DNA of 64,000 nucleotides from positions 1-64,000 of the forward strand of contig NZ_QJVJ01000002.1 in NCBI RefSeq assembly GCF_003217775.1, in the 5' to 3' direction. The DNA comes from Paenibacillus flagellatus (GTDB lineage Bacteria > Bacillota > Bacilli > Paenibacillales > NBRC-103111). The notes beneath the pieces are model-generated. The model was not told the origin of the DNA. It ran no database searches and was given only the letters and a program-made list of their open reading frames with translations. This document shows, one piece after another, positions 56,225 through 64,000 of this stretch. Position 1 is the stretch's first letter. Every line of letters begins with the position of its first letter. The translations under genes and the position numbers were made by a program.

Positions 56225-58045
56225 ATGATGAAAGCGTTTTATCGCCGATTCCGCCGTCCTCCGGAGGAACGGCCTCCCCGATCGTTCCGCCAAAAGCTGT
56301 TCGTCGGGCTGCTCGTCAGCACGGTCGTCCCGATTATGCTGATCGGCGCCGTGTCCTACTACGTCATCTTCGTCATTTTGGATAACAAAGCGGCGAACGG
56401 CATCCAGAGCACGCTCCTTCAAGCGCGCGAGAATCTCGAAAAATCGTACGCCAATTTGAACTACGTCGCGCAGCAGCTGACCGGCAAAAACCTGCAGCTG
56501 CTGTACCGGTCGACAGACCCCGTGGAACGGTATTTGCTCAGCCAGCAAGTGTACGAGCATTTGCAGCTCGTCAGCTTCACGAATCCCGACACGGGTCTTT
56601 TTTATATGTACGATCCCGAAACGGGCGAAACGTTTTATCAAAACCAGCCGTTCCGTGCCGACGCGAAGCCGTCCGACATGCCGTCGCTGACGACGAGGAA
56701 GGGCGTGACGTATTACGGCCCTCGCCGGACGCTCGCCTACGGGGAGGAACTCGTGCTGGCCGTTTCGCGTCCGGTCAATATTATGCAAAACTCCGCCATG
56801 ACCTTGTATGCGGAGACGAGCGCCGGCTTGTACGACCGGCTGTTGAACGGCCGCCAGTACGGCATGAACGTGACGCAGGCGCTGACGGACGAGTCCGGCA
56901 CGATCGTTTTCAGCCAAGACGAGACGCTGTTCCCGCCCGGCTCCGCGCTGCCGGTAGGATCTGGGGAAGAACGGTACCGGATCGCCGACGATTATTACTA
57001 CTTCCGCGAGACTAGCGGCGAGCAGGGCTGGTCGATCTATGCGATCGTGCACAAGTCGAATTTCCAGCGGGAAATCAAAAGCTGGACGATCGCCTGGCTT
57101 GCGATCGGCGCGGCGTCGCTGTTGTTCAGCGCGGGCGTCGGCTGGTCCATATGGCGTCTGTTCGATTTCCCTCTGCGCAAGTTGAACCGGGAAATCCGCG
57201 AGCTGGGCGACAGCCGGTTCGACGACGAGAGGCGGATCCGCGAGCCGATCCGGCCTACGCAAATCGTCGAATTCGACGTGCTGCTGAACAAATTCCGCGA
57301 CATGCGCGTCAACATCTGGTCGCTTCTGAGCGAGCTGAAGAGACGGGAGGAGGACAAGCGGCATTTGGAGGTTGAGAAGCTGGTCGCGCAGATCAATCCG
57401 CATTTCCTGTACAACACGCTCAACACGGTGCAGTGGCTGGCCAAGGCGAAGGGCGAGCAAGAGATCGTCGGTCTCGTCACCGTGTTCATCCGGCTGCTCC
57501 GCTACAATTTGGGCAAGGACGGGGGGCTCGTGCCGCTGCGCAAGGAGATCGAGGCGCTGCGCGACTATGTGGCGCTGCAGCAAATCCGCTACCACTACGA
57601 ATTTCCGGTATCGATCCATGCCGATCCGCGGGCGCTCGAAGTGCCGGTGCCGCGCTTTCTGCTGCAGCCGCTTCTCGAGAATGCGCTTTATCACGGGCAG
57701 CCGGACGAAGGAAGCGCGATCGAGCTGACCGTAGCGGCCGACGAGGAAAACCGGTATATCACCGTGAAGGTCAAGGACAACGGCAAAGGGATGACTCCGG
57801 AGCAGGTCGCCAAGCTGCTGCGGAAGGACGTGCCCGAGAAGGAAAAAGTCGGCATGGGCATCGGACTGAACTATGTGAACACGATGCTGGGCGTTCATTT
57901 CGGCGACGAGGAAGGGCTTCGGGTCAGCAGCTCGCCGGATAGAGGGACGACGATGGAATTCCGCATCCCGGCAGGCGCGAACGGAGGCCGTCGGACGGAC
58001 GGCGGAGCGGACATTCGTTACGAGAGGGAGGAGGGCGAATCGTGA
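56225..58045 (+). CDS. YesM-like sensor histidine kinase
   Basis: A 606-residue protein. Membrane helices at about 28-52 and 285-306 flank an outside sensor domain of about 230 residues (Cache-like). HAMP follows (307-365), then the His_kinase domain with His393 in QINPHFLYNTLNTVQWL, and the ATPase with QPLLENALYHG and DNGKGM. This LytS/YesM type is the usual sugar sensor of Paenibacillaceae. A TATAAT is at 56180-56185. The regulator gene overlaps its end by four bases. Confidence 0.95.
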   Translation: MMKAFYRRFRRPPEERPPRSFRQKLFVGLLVSTVVPIMLIGAVSYYVIFVILDNKAANGIQSTLLQARENLEKSYANLNYVAQQLTGKNLQLLYRSTDPVERYLLSQQVYEHLQLVSFTNPDTGLFYMYDPETGETFYQNQPFRADAKPSDMPSLTTRKGVTYYGPRRTLAYGEELVLAVSRPVNIMQNSAMTLYAETSAGLYDRLLNGRQYGMNVTQALTDESGTIVFSQDETLFPPGSALPVGSGEERYRIADDYYYFRETSGEQGWSIYAIVHKSNFQREIKSWTIAWLAIGAASLLFSAGVGWSIWRLFDFPLRKLNREIRELGDSRFDDERRIREPIRPTQIVEFDVLLNKFRDMRVNIWSLLSELKRREEDKRHLEVEKLVAQINPHFLYNTLNTVQWLAKAKGEQEIVGLVTVFIRLLRYNLGKDGGLVPLRKEIEALRDYVALQQIRYHYEFPVSIHADPRALEVPVPRFLLQPLLENALYHGQPDEGSAIELTVAADEENRYITVKVKDNGKGMTPEQVAKLLRKDVPEKEKVGMGIGLNYVNTMLGVHFGDEEGLRVSSSPDRGTTMEFRIPAGANGGRRTDGGADIRYEREEGES

Positions 58046-59103
58046 TCCGGGCGTTGATCGTGGACGACGAATATTTCGTGCGCAAAGGGCTGATCACGAC
58101 GATGCCGTGGAACGATTTCGGCATCGAGATCGCGGGCGAGGCGGCGAACGGGGAAAAAGCGCTGGAGTGGATGGGCGGGCATCCCGTCGACCTGCTCGTC
58201 ACCGACTTGTCGATGCCGGTCATGAACGGCTTCGATCTGATGCGGAGCGTCAAGGAGCGCTATCCCCACGTCCGCGTCATCGTGCTGACGTGCCACGAAG
58301 ATTTCCATTATGTCCGGGATGCGCTCCGACTGGGGGCGATCGACTACATCGTGAAAACCGAGCTGGAGCAGGAAAGCATGGAAGAGGCGCTGCGGCGGGT
58401 CGTCCGCCGGCTGAACGAGCTTGCGGAAGGGGCGCCTCAAGAGGGGGCGGCGCCGGCCGGGCGGACCGAATGGTCCGACGAGGACGAGAATCGGCTGCAG
58501 CAGCGGATGGTCGAGTGGCTTCCGCTCCATTGGACGATGAAGGACGACGAGTTCGAGAGGCTGCGAAGGGAGCTGGCGGAGCTGCGCCCGCCCGTGCCGA
58601 AGCTGCAAAAAGTGGCGCACTATTGGCTCGTCGAATGGAACCGGACCTTGCACGCGCCGTTTCTTCGCGATTGGCTGAACCGGATCGATGCGATCGGCGA
58701 TCGGCCGGCGTGGGAGTCGTTTCTGTCCGAGCTGCGCGACAGGCTGCGGCGGCATCTGCAGGCCGCGGCGTATCCGGAGGACGTGACGCTGCGCATTTTG
58801 CGGGCGGCCGATTGGGTCAAGACGAATATGGACGCCAAAATTACGCAAGTGTACGTCGCCCGGACGCTCCATATGAGCCGGGGGCATTTCAGCAAAAGCT
58901 TCCGCGATTTGATCGGCAAGCCGTTCCCCGACTATATCAAGGAGCTGCGCATCGCGAAGGCGAAGGCGCTGCTGCTGCAGACGGCGAAGCCGATTGCCGA
59001 CATCGCGGAGGAATGCGGCTTTCTCGACCACCGGTATTTCAGCAGACAGTTCCGGGAAGAGACGGGCATGCTGCCCTCCGAGTACCGAAGCGCCCAAGTG
59101 TGA
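58042..59103 (+). CDS. YesN-like AraC-type response regulator
   Basis: A 353-residue protein starting at GTG inside the kinase stop codon (GTGA), with GAGGAGGG upstream. Receiver domain (1-120) with Asp55 in LLVTDLSMPVMNG and the Lys of DYIVKTE. A variable linker precedes the C-terminal AraC double helix-turn-helix (about 250-350: VYVARTLHMSRGHFSKSFRDLIG, IAEECGFLDHRYFSRQFREETG). It should activate the sugar-uptake genes that follow. Confidence 0.95.
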   Translation: MIRALIVDDEYFVRKGLITTMPWNDFGIEIAGEAANGEKALEWMGGHPVDLLVTDLSMPVMNGFDLMRSVKERYPHVRVIVLTCHEDFHYVRDALRLGAIDYIVKTELEQESMEEALRRVVRRLNELAEGAPQEGAAPAGRTEWSDEDENRLQQRMVEWLPLHWTMKDDEFERLRRELAELRPPVPKLQKVAHYWLVEWNRTLHAPFLRDWLNRIDAIGDRPAWESFLSELRDRLRRHLQAAAYPEDVTLRILRAADWVKTNMDAKITQVYVARTLHMSRGHFSKSFRDLIGKPFPDYIKELRIAKAKALLLQTAKPIADIAEECGFLDHRYFSRQFREETGMLPSEYRSAQV

Positions 59104-59169
59104 AAAACGGCCGCGCGACGCATCGCTTTTTCCGTTAGCCGGGAGCCTTCGTGTCTTGCATCGCCTGGT

Positions 59170-59200
59170 GGGTGCGAAAAATGTCCCGGACGGGTGCGAA
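59170..59200 (+). promoter_or_regulatory. Direct repeats, candidate AraC-type regulator sites
   Basis: GGGTGCGAA at 59170-59178 and again at 59192-59200, start to start 22 bp apart (two helix turns). They lie in the 220-bp gap before the binding-protein gene, where a YesN-type regulator would be expected to bind. The -10 may be TACGAT at about 59277. Confidence 0.5.
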
Positions 59201-59326
59201 TCGCGGCCCGAATCTTTTTCCCGTTTTCCGCATCGGCAGCGGCAAAGCTGGCTCACGCTTCGTCGGGGCGGCGATGTACGATGGAGACGGAACGCCAAAC
59301 TTTGGTCAAACATGGGGGAGTGCCAA

Positions 59327-61000
59327 GTGAATCGAACGACGACGAGAGCGGGCTTGCTGCTGGCGGCGGCCGCGATGATGGCCGTATCGGGCTGCGGCGG
59401 TGCGAAGGAAGCGGACGATCCGGGAAAGGCCGGTACGTCGCTTGCGGCGGAACAACCGGAGCCGATGGGCAAGTACAAGGAGCCGGTCGCGATCAAGATC
59501 GGGTTTTACAATCCCGGCGACGTGAAATGGCCGGAAGGCTCCGGCGACACGCTGACCGACAACCGGTATACGCGGCTGATCGAGGACAAGCTGAACATCA
59601 AGATCGAGCACGCCTTCGAGGTGCCGCAATCGGGCTACGAGGAGAAGGTAAGCCTGCTCATCTCGAGCAACGACGTGCCCGACTTCCTGTTCGTGTCCGA
59701 AGGACAATTCAAAATATTGGCCGAATCGGACATGCTCGAAGATATGACGAAGCCGTACCGGGACTATGCCTCTCCGCTGCTGAAGGAGGTCATCTCGGGT
59801 TTCGGCCCGGAGTTTCTCAAAAAAGTGACGTACGACGGGAAAATGCTCGGCATTCCGTCCACCGTGCCGGCCCACGATAACGACGGCGTCGTCTGGATCC
59901 GCAACGACTGGCTCCGCAACGTCAACATCGAGCTGAAGCCGTCGATCACCGTCGACGATCTGGAGAAGGTGGCCCGGGCGTTCATTTCGCAGGATCCGGA
60001 CAAGAACGGCAAGGCCGATACGTTCGGGCTGCAGAGCACGTCGTCCTTCGTCACGTCGACGATGGGCTACAATTCGCTGGACCAAGTGTTCACCGCCTAC
60101 AAGGCGTTCCCGAAAATATGGACGAAGGACGCGTCCGGCAAAATCGTGTACGGCTCCACGCAGCCGGAGATGAAGCAGGCGCTCGGCAAGCTGCGGGACT
60201 GGTACGCATCCGGGCTGCTGGACAAAGAGTTCGGGACGATCAAGCCCGACCAGTTCGCCAAAGACATAAGCGCCGGCAAGGCGGGCATCTCGCTCGGCTA
60301 TACATGGGCGCCGATGAAAGCGCTGGCGGATTCGGTCAAAAACGACAAAAACGCGGAATGGGGCGCCTACATGCTCGTCGCCTCCGACGGCAAGCTGCAC
60401 GCGAGACAGCCGAACCCGATGGGCCGCATCATGGTCGTGAAGAAAGGCGCCAAGCACCCGGAAGCGATTCTCAAATTGATCAATTTGTTCGCCGAGCTGG
60501 ACAACAACAAGGCGTCCACGCCGGGACCGTACGCCGACAGCCCGGGTACGAACTGGACCGTTCGCCCGATCCAGGCGACGTTCCGCACGAAGAACACGGT
60601 GCTCGACCGGTTTCAGCGGTTCCAGGACGCCGCCGCCGGCAAGCTGAAGCGGGACCAGTTGCCACCGTCGGACGTGGGCATTTACGACAACTACTTGAAA
60701 GGCATGGACGCGCTCAAGGCGTCGCCGCAGGATTGGGCTTACGTGCTGTACCAATTTCACGGCGGCCAAATTCCGCTCAGTCCGAACGTGACGGAAGTGT
60801 ACAGCCAATTTTACGGCATAACGAAAACGATGGAGCTGAAATGGGCGAACTTGGCGAAGCTCGAAAACGAGGCGTTCATCCGCATCATCGTCGGCGACAA
60901 GCCGGTCGACTACTTCGATACGTTCGTCTCCGAATGGAAGAGGCAGGGCGGCGACGAAATTACGAAGGAAATCGAGAAGGAAGCGGAGCGTCTCAAGTAA
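59327..61000 (+). CDS. Extracellular solute-binding lipoprotein (carbohydrate ABC uptake)
   Basis: A 557-residue protein with GTG start after GGGGGAG. The lipobox VSGC gives lipid-modified Cys23. The mature part is a large binding protein of the LplA/YtcQ type (residues about 50-557), with SLLISSNDVPDFLFVSE (about 106-122), GVVWIRNDWL (about 187-196) and DPDKNGKADTFGL (about 224-236), the last a common Ca-loop-like feature of this family. It delivers an oligosaccharide to the two permeases encoded next. Substrate unknown; plant polysaccharide fragments are typical of the family. Confidence 0.94.
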   Translation: MNRTTTRAGLLLAAAAMMAVSGCGGAKEADDPGKAGTSLAAEQPEPMGKYKEPVAIKIGFYNPGDVKWPEGSGDTLTDNRYTRLIEDKLNIKIEHAFEVPQSGYEEKVSLLISSNDVPDFLFVSEGQFKILAESDMLEDMTKPYRDYASPLLKEVISGFGPEFLKKVTYDGKMLGIPSTVPAHDNDGVVWIRNDWLRNVNIELKPSITVDDLEKVARAFISQDPDKNGKADTFGLQSTSSFVTSTMGYNSLDQVFTAYKAFPKIWTKDASGKIVYGSTQPEMKQALGKLRDWYASGLLDKEFGTIKPDQFAKDISAGKAGISLGYTWAPMKALADSVKNDKNAEWGAYMLVASDGKLHARQPNPMGRIMVVKKGAKHPEAILKLINLFAELDNNKASTPGPYADSPGTNWTVRPIQATFRTKNTVLDRFQRFQDAAAGKLKRDQLPPSDVGIYDNYLKGMDALKASPQDWAYVLYQFHGGQIPLSPNVTEVYSQFYGITKTMELKWANLAKLENEAFIRIIVGDKPVDYFDTFVSEWKRQGGDEITKEIEKEAERLK

Positions 61001-61890
61001 TGGAGCCGAAACGCATCCAAATCCATTACCACCTCATGCTGCTGCCCGGTATGATCGTGCTTGCGATCTTCCAATTTTATCCGATGCTCGGGGCGGTCAT
61101 CGCGTTCAAAAAGTTTTTGCCCGCGAAGGGCATCTGGGGATCGCCGTGGGTAGGGCTCGACAACGTCAAGTTCATGTTCCAAATTTCCGACAGCCGCGAA
61201 ATATTTTTCAATACGATCTACATCGCGTCCATGAAAATCGTCGCGCACCTGATCGTCCCGCTTCTGTTCGCGCTGCTGCTGAACGAAATCCGGGTACGGT
61301 ACTTCAAACGGTGGGTGCAGACGATCGTGTACTTGCCCCATTTCATGTCGTGGGTCGTCCTGTCCGTCATCGTCGTGAACATGTTGTCGCTGCGCGGCAT
61401 CGTCAATCAGGCGCTCGGGGCGTTCGGCGTCGAGCCGATTCTGTTCCTCGGCAGCAACTCGTGGTTTCCGTTCGTGCTCGTCGGCAGCGACGTGTGGAAA
61501 GAGTTCGGCTTCAAGGCGATCGTCTACTTGGCGGCGTTGACCGCGATCAACCCTTCGCTGTACGAGGCGGCCGAAATCGACGGCGCTTCGCGCTGGCAGA
61601 AGATGCGCTACATTACGCTGCCGGGCATCGCGACGACGGTCGTCCTGCTGCTGACGCTGTCGCTCGACAACGTGCTGAACGCCGGCTTCGAGCAGGTGCT
61701 CAATTTGTACAATCCGCTCGTCTACGCGTCGGGAGACGTGATCGACACGTACGTGTACCGCGTCGGATTGATTCAATCGCAATACGGGATCGCCAGCGCG
61801 GTCGGGCTGATGAAGTCGGTCGTCGGCTTCGTCCTCATCGTCCTCTCGTATCAGTTGGCCGCCCGGTTCGCCAATTACCGGATTTTTTGA
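61000..61890 (+). CDS. Carbohydrate ABC permease, LplB/YteP type
   Basis: A 296-residue protein whose ATG shares one base with the stop of the binding protein (TAATG). Six helices; the ATPase-docking EAA loop is YEAAEIDGASRWQKMRYITLP (split near residue 190). It belongs to the LplB-type permeases, which work with a shared ATPase such as MsmX that is encoded elsewhere. No ATPase gene is in this locus, as is usual. Confidence 0.95.
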   Translation: MEPKRIQIHYHLMLLPGMIVLAIFQFYPMLGAVIAFKKFLPAKGIWGSPWVGLDNVKFMFQISDSREIFFNTIYIASMKIVAHLIVPLLFALLLNEIRVRYFKRWVQTIVYLPHFMSWVVLSVIVVNMLSLRGIVNQALGAFGVEPILFLGSNSWFPFVLVGSDVWKEFGFKAIVYLAALTAINPSLYEAAEIDGASRWQKMRYITLPGIATTVVLLLTLSLDNVLNAGFEQVLNLYNPLVYASGDVIDTYVYRVGLIQSQYGIASAVGLMKSVVGFVLIVLSYQLAARFANYRIF

Positions 61891-61913
61891 GACGTCAGAA
61901 AGGGGGGAATCGC

Positions 61914-62804
61914 GTGGTCATCTACGGCAAAAGCAGAGGAACCCGGGCGGTCGACGGCTGCATCGCACTCGCCTTGATCGTCGTCGCGGCAGTCTCCCTG
62001 TTCCCGATCCTCAATTCGGTCGCCATCTCGTTCAGCGAAAAGGCGGCCGTCTCGGCGGGGCGGGTCACGGTGCTGCCGGTCGACTTCAGCTTGGCCAACT
62101 ACAAGACGCTGCTGCAGGACCGGCAATTTTTCGCCTCGTTCGGCGTGTCGCTTCAGCGGGTGGCGCTGGGCGGCGCGCTGCAGTTCGCGCTGACCGTCCT
62201 GATGGCGTTCCCGCTGTCGCGGGACGGCAAGCGGTTTTACGGCCGCAACGTCTATATGTGGGCGGTCGTGTTCACGATGCTGTTTCACGGCGGACTCATC
62301 CCGTGGTATACGACGATCCGCTCGCTCGGGCTGATCGATACGATCTGGGCGCTCGTGCTGCCGGGTGCCGTGCCGGTATTCAACGTCATTTTGCTCATGA
62401 ACTTTTTCCGCAACTTGCCGAAGGAGCTGGACGAGGCGGCCATGATGGACGGAGCGGGGCCGTGGTACACGATGCTCCGGATTTATTTGCCGTTGTCGCT
62501 GCCGGCGCTGGCCACAGTGACGCTGTTCAGCGTCGTCGGACACTGGAACGCGTTTTTCGACGGCTTGGTGCTGACGCACAGTCCGGAGCATATGCCGCTG
62601 CAAACGTACATCAATACGTTGATGGTTCAACCGGCCCAATGGGAGGATTTGGACCCGGAGACGTTGAAAACGTTAATGCAGACATCGGATCAGGGACTGA
62701 ACGCGGCCAAGGTGTTCGTCAGCATGATACCGATATTGATCATTTATCCGCTGCTGCAGCGCTACTTCATTCACGGCATCGTGCTCGGCTCGGTAAAAGA
62801 ATAA
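61914..62804 (+). CDS. Carbohydrate ABC permease, LplC/YtcP type
   Basis: A 296-residue protein with GTG start after AAAGGGGGG. Six helices; EAA loop DEAAMMDGAGPWYTMLRIYLP at about 180-200. NSVAISFSEKAAVSAGRVTVLP near the N-terminus is typical of the YtcP/LplC partner. It forms the channel with the previous gene product. 13 bases before the metallophosphoesterase gene. Confidence 0.95.
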   Translation: MVIYGKSRGTRAVDGCIALALIVVAAVSLFPILNSVAISFSEKAAVSAGRVTVLPVDFSLANYKTLLQDRQFFASFGVSLQRVALGGALQFALTVLMAFPLSRDGKRFYGRNVYMWAVVFTMLFHGGLIPWYTTIRSLGLIDTIWALVLPGAVPVFNVILLMNFFRNLPKELDEAAMMDGAGPWYTMLRIYLPLSLPALATVTLFSVVGHWNAFFDGLVLTHSPEHMPLQTYINTLMVQPAQWEDLDPETLKTLMQTSDQGLNAAKVFVSMIPILIIYPLLQRYFIHGIVLGSVKE

Positions 62805-62817
62805 GACGGAGGATTTT

Positions 62818-63750
62818 ATGACGGCAAACGCGACGATCCGATTCGGCATTATGGCCGATGTGCATCACGATTTCTCGTACCGCGCGGAGGAGCGGCTCGA
62901 AACGTTCATCCGCGACATGGAGCGGGCCGGGGTCGACTTCATCGTCCAGCTGGGCGACTTTTGCTTCCCGATCCCGGAAAACCGGCCGTTTCTGCAGCTG
63001 TGGAACCGGTTCCCCGGCCCGAAATATCATGTGCTCGGCAATCACGACATGGATCGCAACGACAAGCGGACGGTTATGGACTTTTGGGGAATGGAGCGCA
63101 ACTACTACTCGTTCGATTGCGGCGCGTACCATTTCGTCGTGCTGGACCCGAACCATATGCTGCTGGACGGGAAGTACGAGGATTACGCCTTCGGCAACTA
63201 CCACAAGCATCGCGATGCGATCAACCATTTGTCGCCGGACCAGCTCGAATGGCTGGAGCGGGATTTGGCGGCGACGGACAAGACGACGATCGTGTTCAGC
63301 CATCAAAATTTGGAGTCGCCGTATAACGATTTCAACTACGGCATCCATAACGCCGACGCATTCCGGGCCGTCCTGCGGGGAGCGAAGAGGGCGGACGGGA
63401 GCCGCAAGGTCGTCGCCTGCATGAACGGGCACAACCATCTGGACGGCGTCAAGGTGATCGATGATACGTATTACATCCATATCAACAGCATGTCTTACTT
63501 CTACATGGGACGCGATTACAAGCGGGTGCGCTATTCCGAGGAAGTGTCGGAGCGGTATCCGATATTGGCGATATCCGCGCCGTACCGCGATCCGCTCTAT
63601 GCGATCGTGACAGTGGAGCCGGGGGTGCTGCGAATCGAGGGCAGGGAGACCGAATTCGTCGGTCCTTCGCCGCTCGAGTGCGGGCACAAAAACTCGTCGG
63701 GCGGACATCCGGTAACGGCGGTCGTTTCCGACCGGACGTTGAAGTATTGA
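62818..63750 (+). CDS. Calcineurin-like metallophosphoesterase
   Basis: A 310-residue protein with ACGGAGG before the ATG. All five motifs are visible: ADVHHD (about 13-18), LGDFCF (45-50), LGNHDMD (73-79), VFSHQN (160-165) and MNGHNH (201-206). There is no signal peptide. It is the last gene of the sugar-uptake operon, so a phosphorylated sugar or glycerophosphodiester product of the imported compound is a likely substrate. That is inference from position. Confidence 0.92.
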   Translation: MTANATIRFGIMADVHHDFSYRAEERLETFIRDMERAGVDFIVQLGDFCFPIPENRPFLQLWNRFPGPKYHVLGNHDMDRNDKRTVMDFWGMERNYYSFDCGAYHFVVLDPNHMLLDGKYEDYAFGNYHKHRDAINHLSPDQLEWLERDLAATDKTTIVFSHQNLESPYNDFNYGIHNADAFRAVLRGAKRADGSRKVVACMNGHNHLDGVKVIDDTYYIHINSMSYFYMGRDYKRVRYSEEVSERYPILAISAPYRDPLYAIVTVEPGVLRIEGRETEFVGPSPLECGHKNSSGGHPVTAVVSDRTLKY

Positions 63751-63920
63751 GGTGAGAACGGGAGGGGCTTGGAGCCGGCCGGGAGGTCGACTGCAAGCCC
63801 TTTGTCGCGAGATTGCCGCCTTGAAGGCGTGTCTTTGCGGAAGCGAAGCGTCCGCCATGCATAGCGATGCTTGCGGCGGTGCTCGGCGGCGCAGCGGGTG
63901 GCGGATCGGCCGGCGTGAGG

Positions 63921-63986
63921 CGCCCGGCGCTCGACCGTGTCGCCGGCTTGGCCGGCATAAACCGCCCGGCGCTCGACCGTGTCGCC
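63921..63986. repeat. Exact 24-bp direct repeat at the window end
   Basis: The 24 bases at 63921-63944 recur exactly at 63963-63986, start to start 42 bp apart, and each contains GGCGCTCGACCG. The rest of 63751-64000 shows no gene. The array may continue beyond the window. Confidence 0.7.
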
Positions 63987-64000
63987 CGTGCTCGGGGTCT

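Overview
The window looks like chromosome of a GC-rich, Gram-positive member of the Paenibacillaceae (Paenibacillus or Cohnella type). The support is AGGAGG-type ribosome binding sites throughout, frequent GTG and TTG starts, U-tailed intrinsic terminators, consensus SigA promoters (TTGACA-17-TATAAT), MalT-like LuxR and YesM/YesN regulators, sugar ABC permeases without their own ATPase, and stalk-domain, YtxH, DUF948, DUF1450 and AI-2E family proteins. No rRNA, tRNA, CRISPR array or intact insertion sequence was seen.

Layout. 1-2.5 kb is an AT-rich island unlike the rest. It holds a PUA/EVE-like small protein and a membrane-anchored Mrr-type nuclease, and may be a type IV restriction-like pair. 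2.5-9.7 kb has a stalk-domain secreted protein, a MerR regulator with its typical 19-bp-spacer promoter, two beta-lactamase-fold serine hydrolases and an OmpR-type two-component system. 9.7-27.7 kb is a dense run of small regulator/effector units: TetR with Acg-like reductase, a large LuxR protein, a quinone-oxidoreductase-like enzyme, VOC-TetR, ArsR-SRPBCC fusion, TetR, FMN reductase, PadR-MFS, TetR-MFS, AraC-GyrI, MarR-MFS and SRPBCC. Several have perfect palindromic operators on recognisable promoters, as expected of autoregulated detoxification or efflux units.

28-46 kb is mixed housekeeping: ilvD, mobA, a GGDEF-EAL protein, an orphan holin, small membrane proteins, a LytTR protein, a YutE/DUF86 HEPN protein, a SufR-like Fe-S regulator, KDPG aldolase, selD-mnmH (selenium modification of tRNA), DUF948-YtxH, a NAGPA-domain protein, a LytTR-GGDEF-EAL fusion, bdbC, a PdaA-like deacetylase lipoprotein and glutamate racemase. 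46-51.4 kb has mostly uncharacterised conserved proteins, then a c-di-GMP-I riboswitch plus terminator ahead of a CheB-like methylesterase with a degraded receiver domain.

51.4-64 kb has a WrbA-like quinone reductase, an adenosylcobalamin riboswitch plus terminator controlling class I ribonucleotide reductase (nrdA-nrdB), and a carbohydrate-uptake locus: YesM-like kinase, YesN-like regulator, lipoprotein binding protein, two permeases and a metallophosphoesterase.

The most interesting connected theme is cyclic-di-GMP. Two GGDEF-EAL enzymes of different design (one carrying a LytTR DNA-binding domain related to a stand-alone LytTR protein 7 kb away) lie in the same window as a c-di-GMP riboswitch that should control a chemotaxis-like methylesterase. 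All calls come from reading the sequence; no database search was run.
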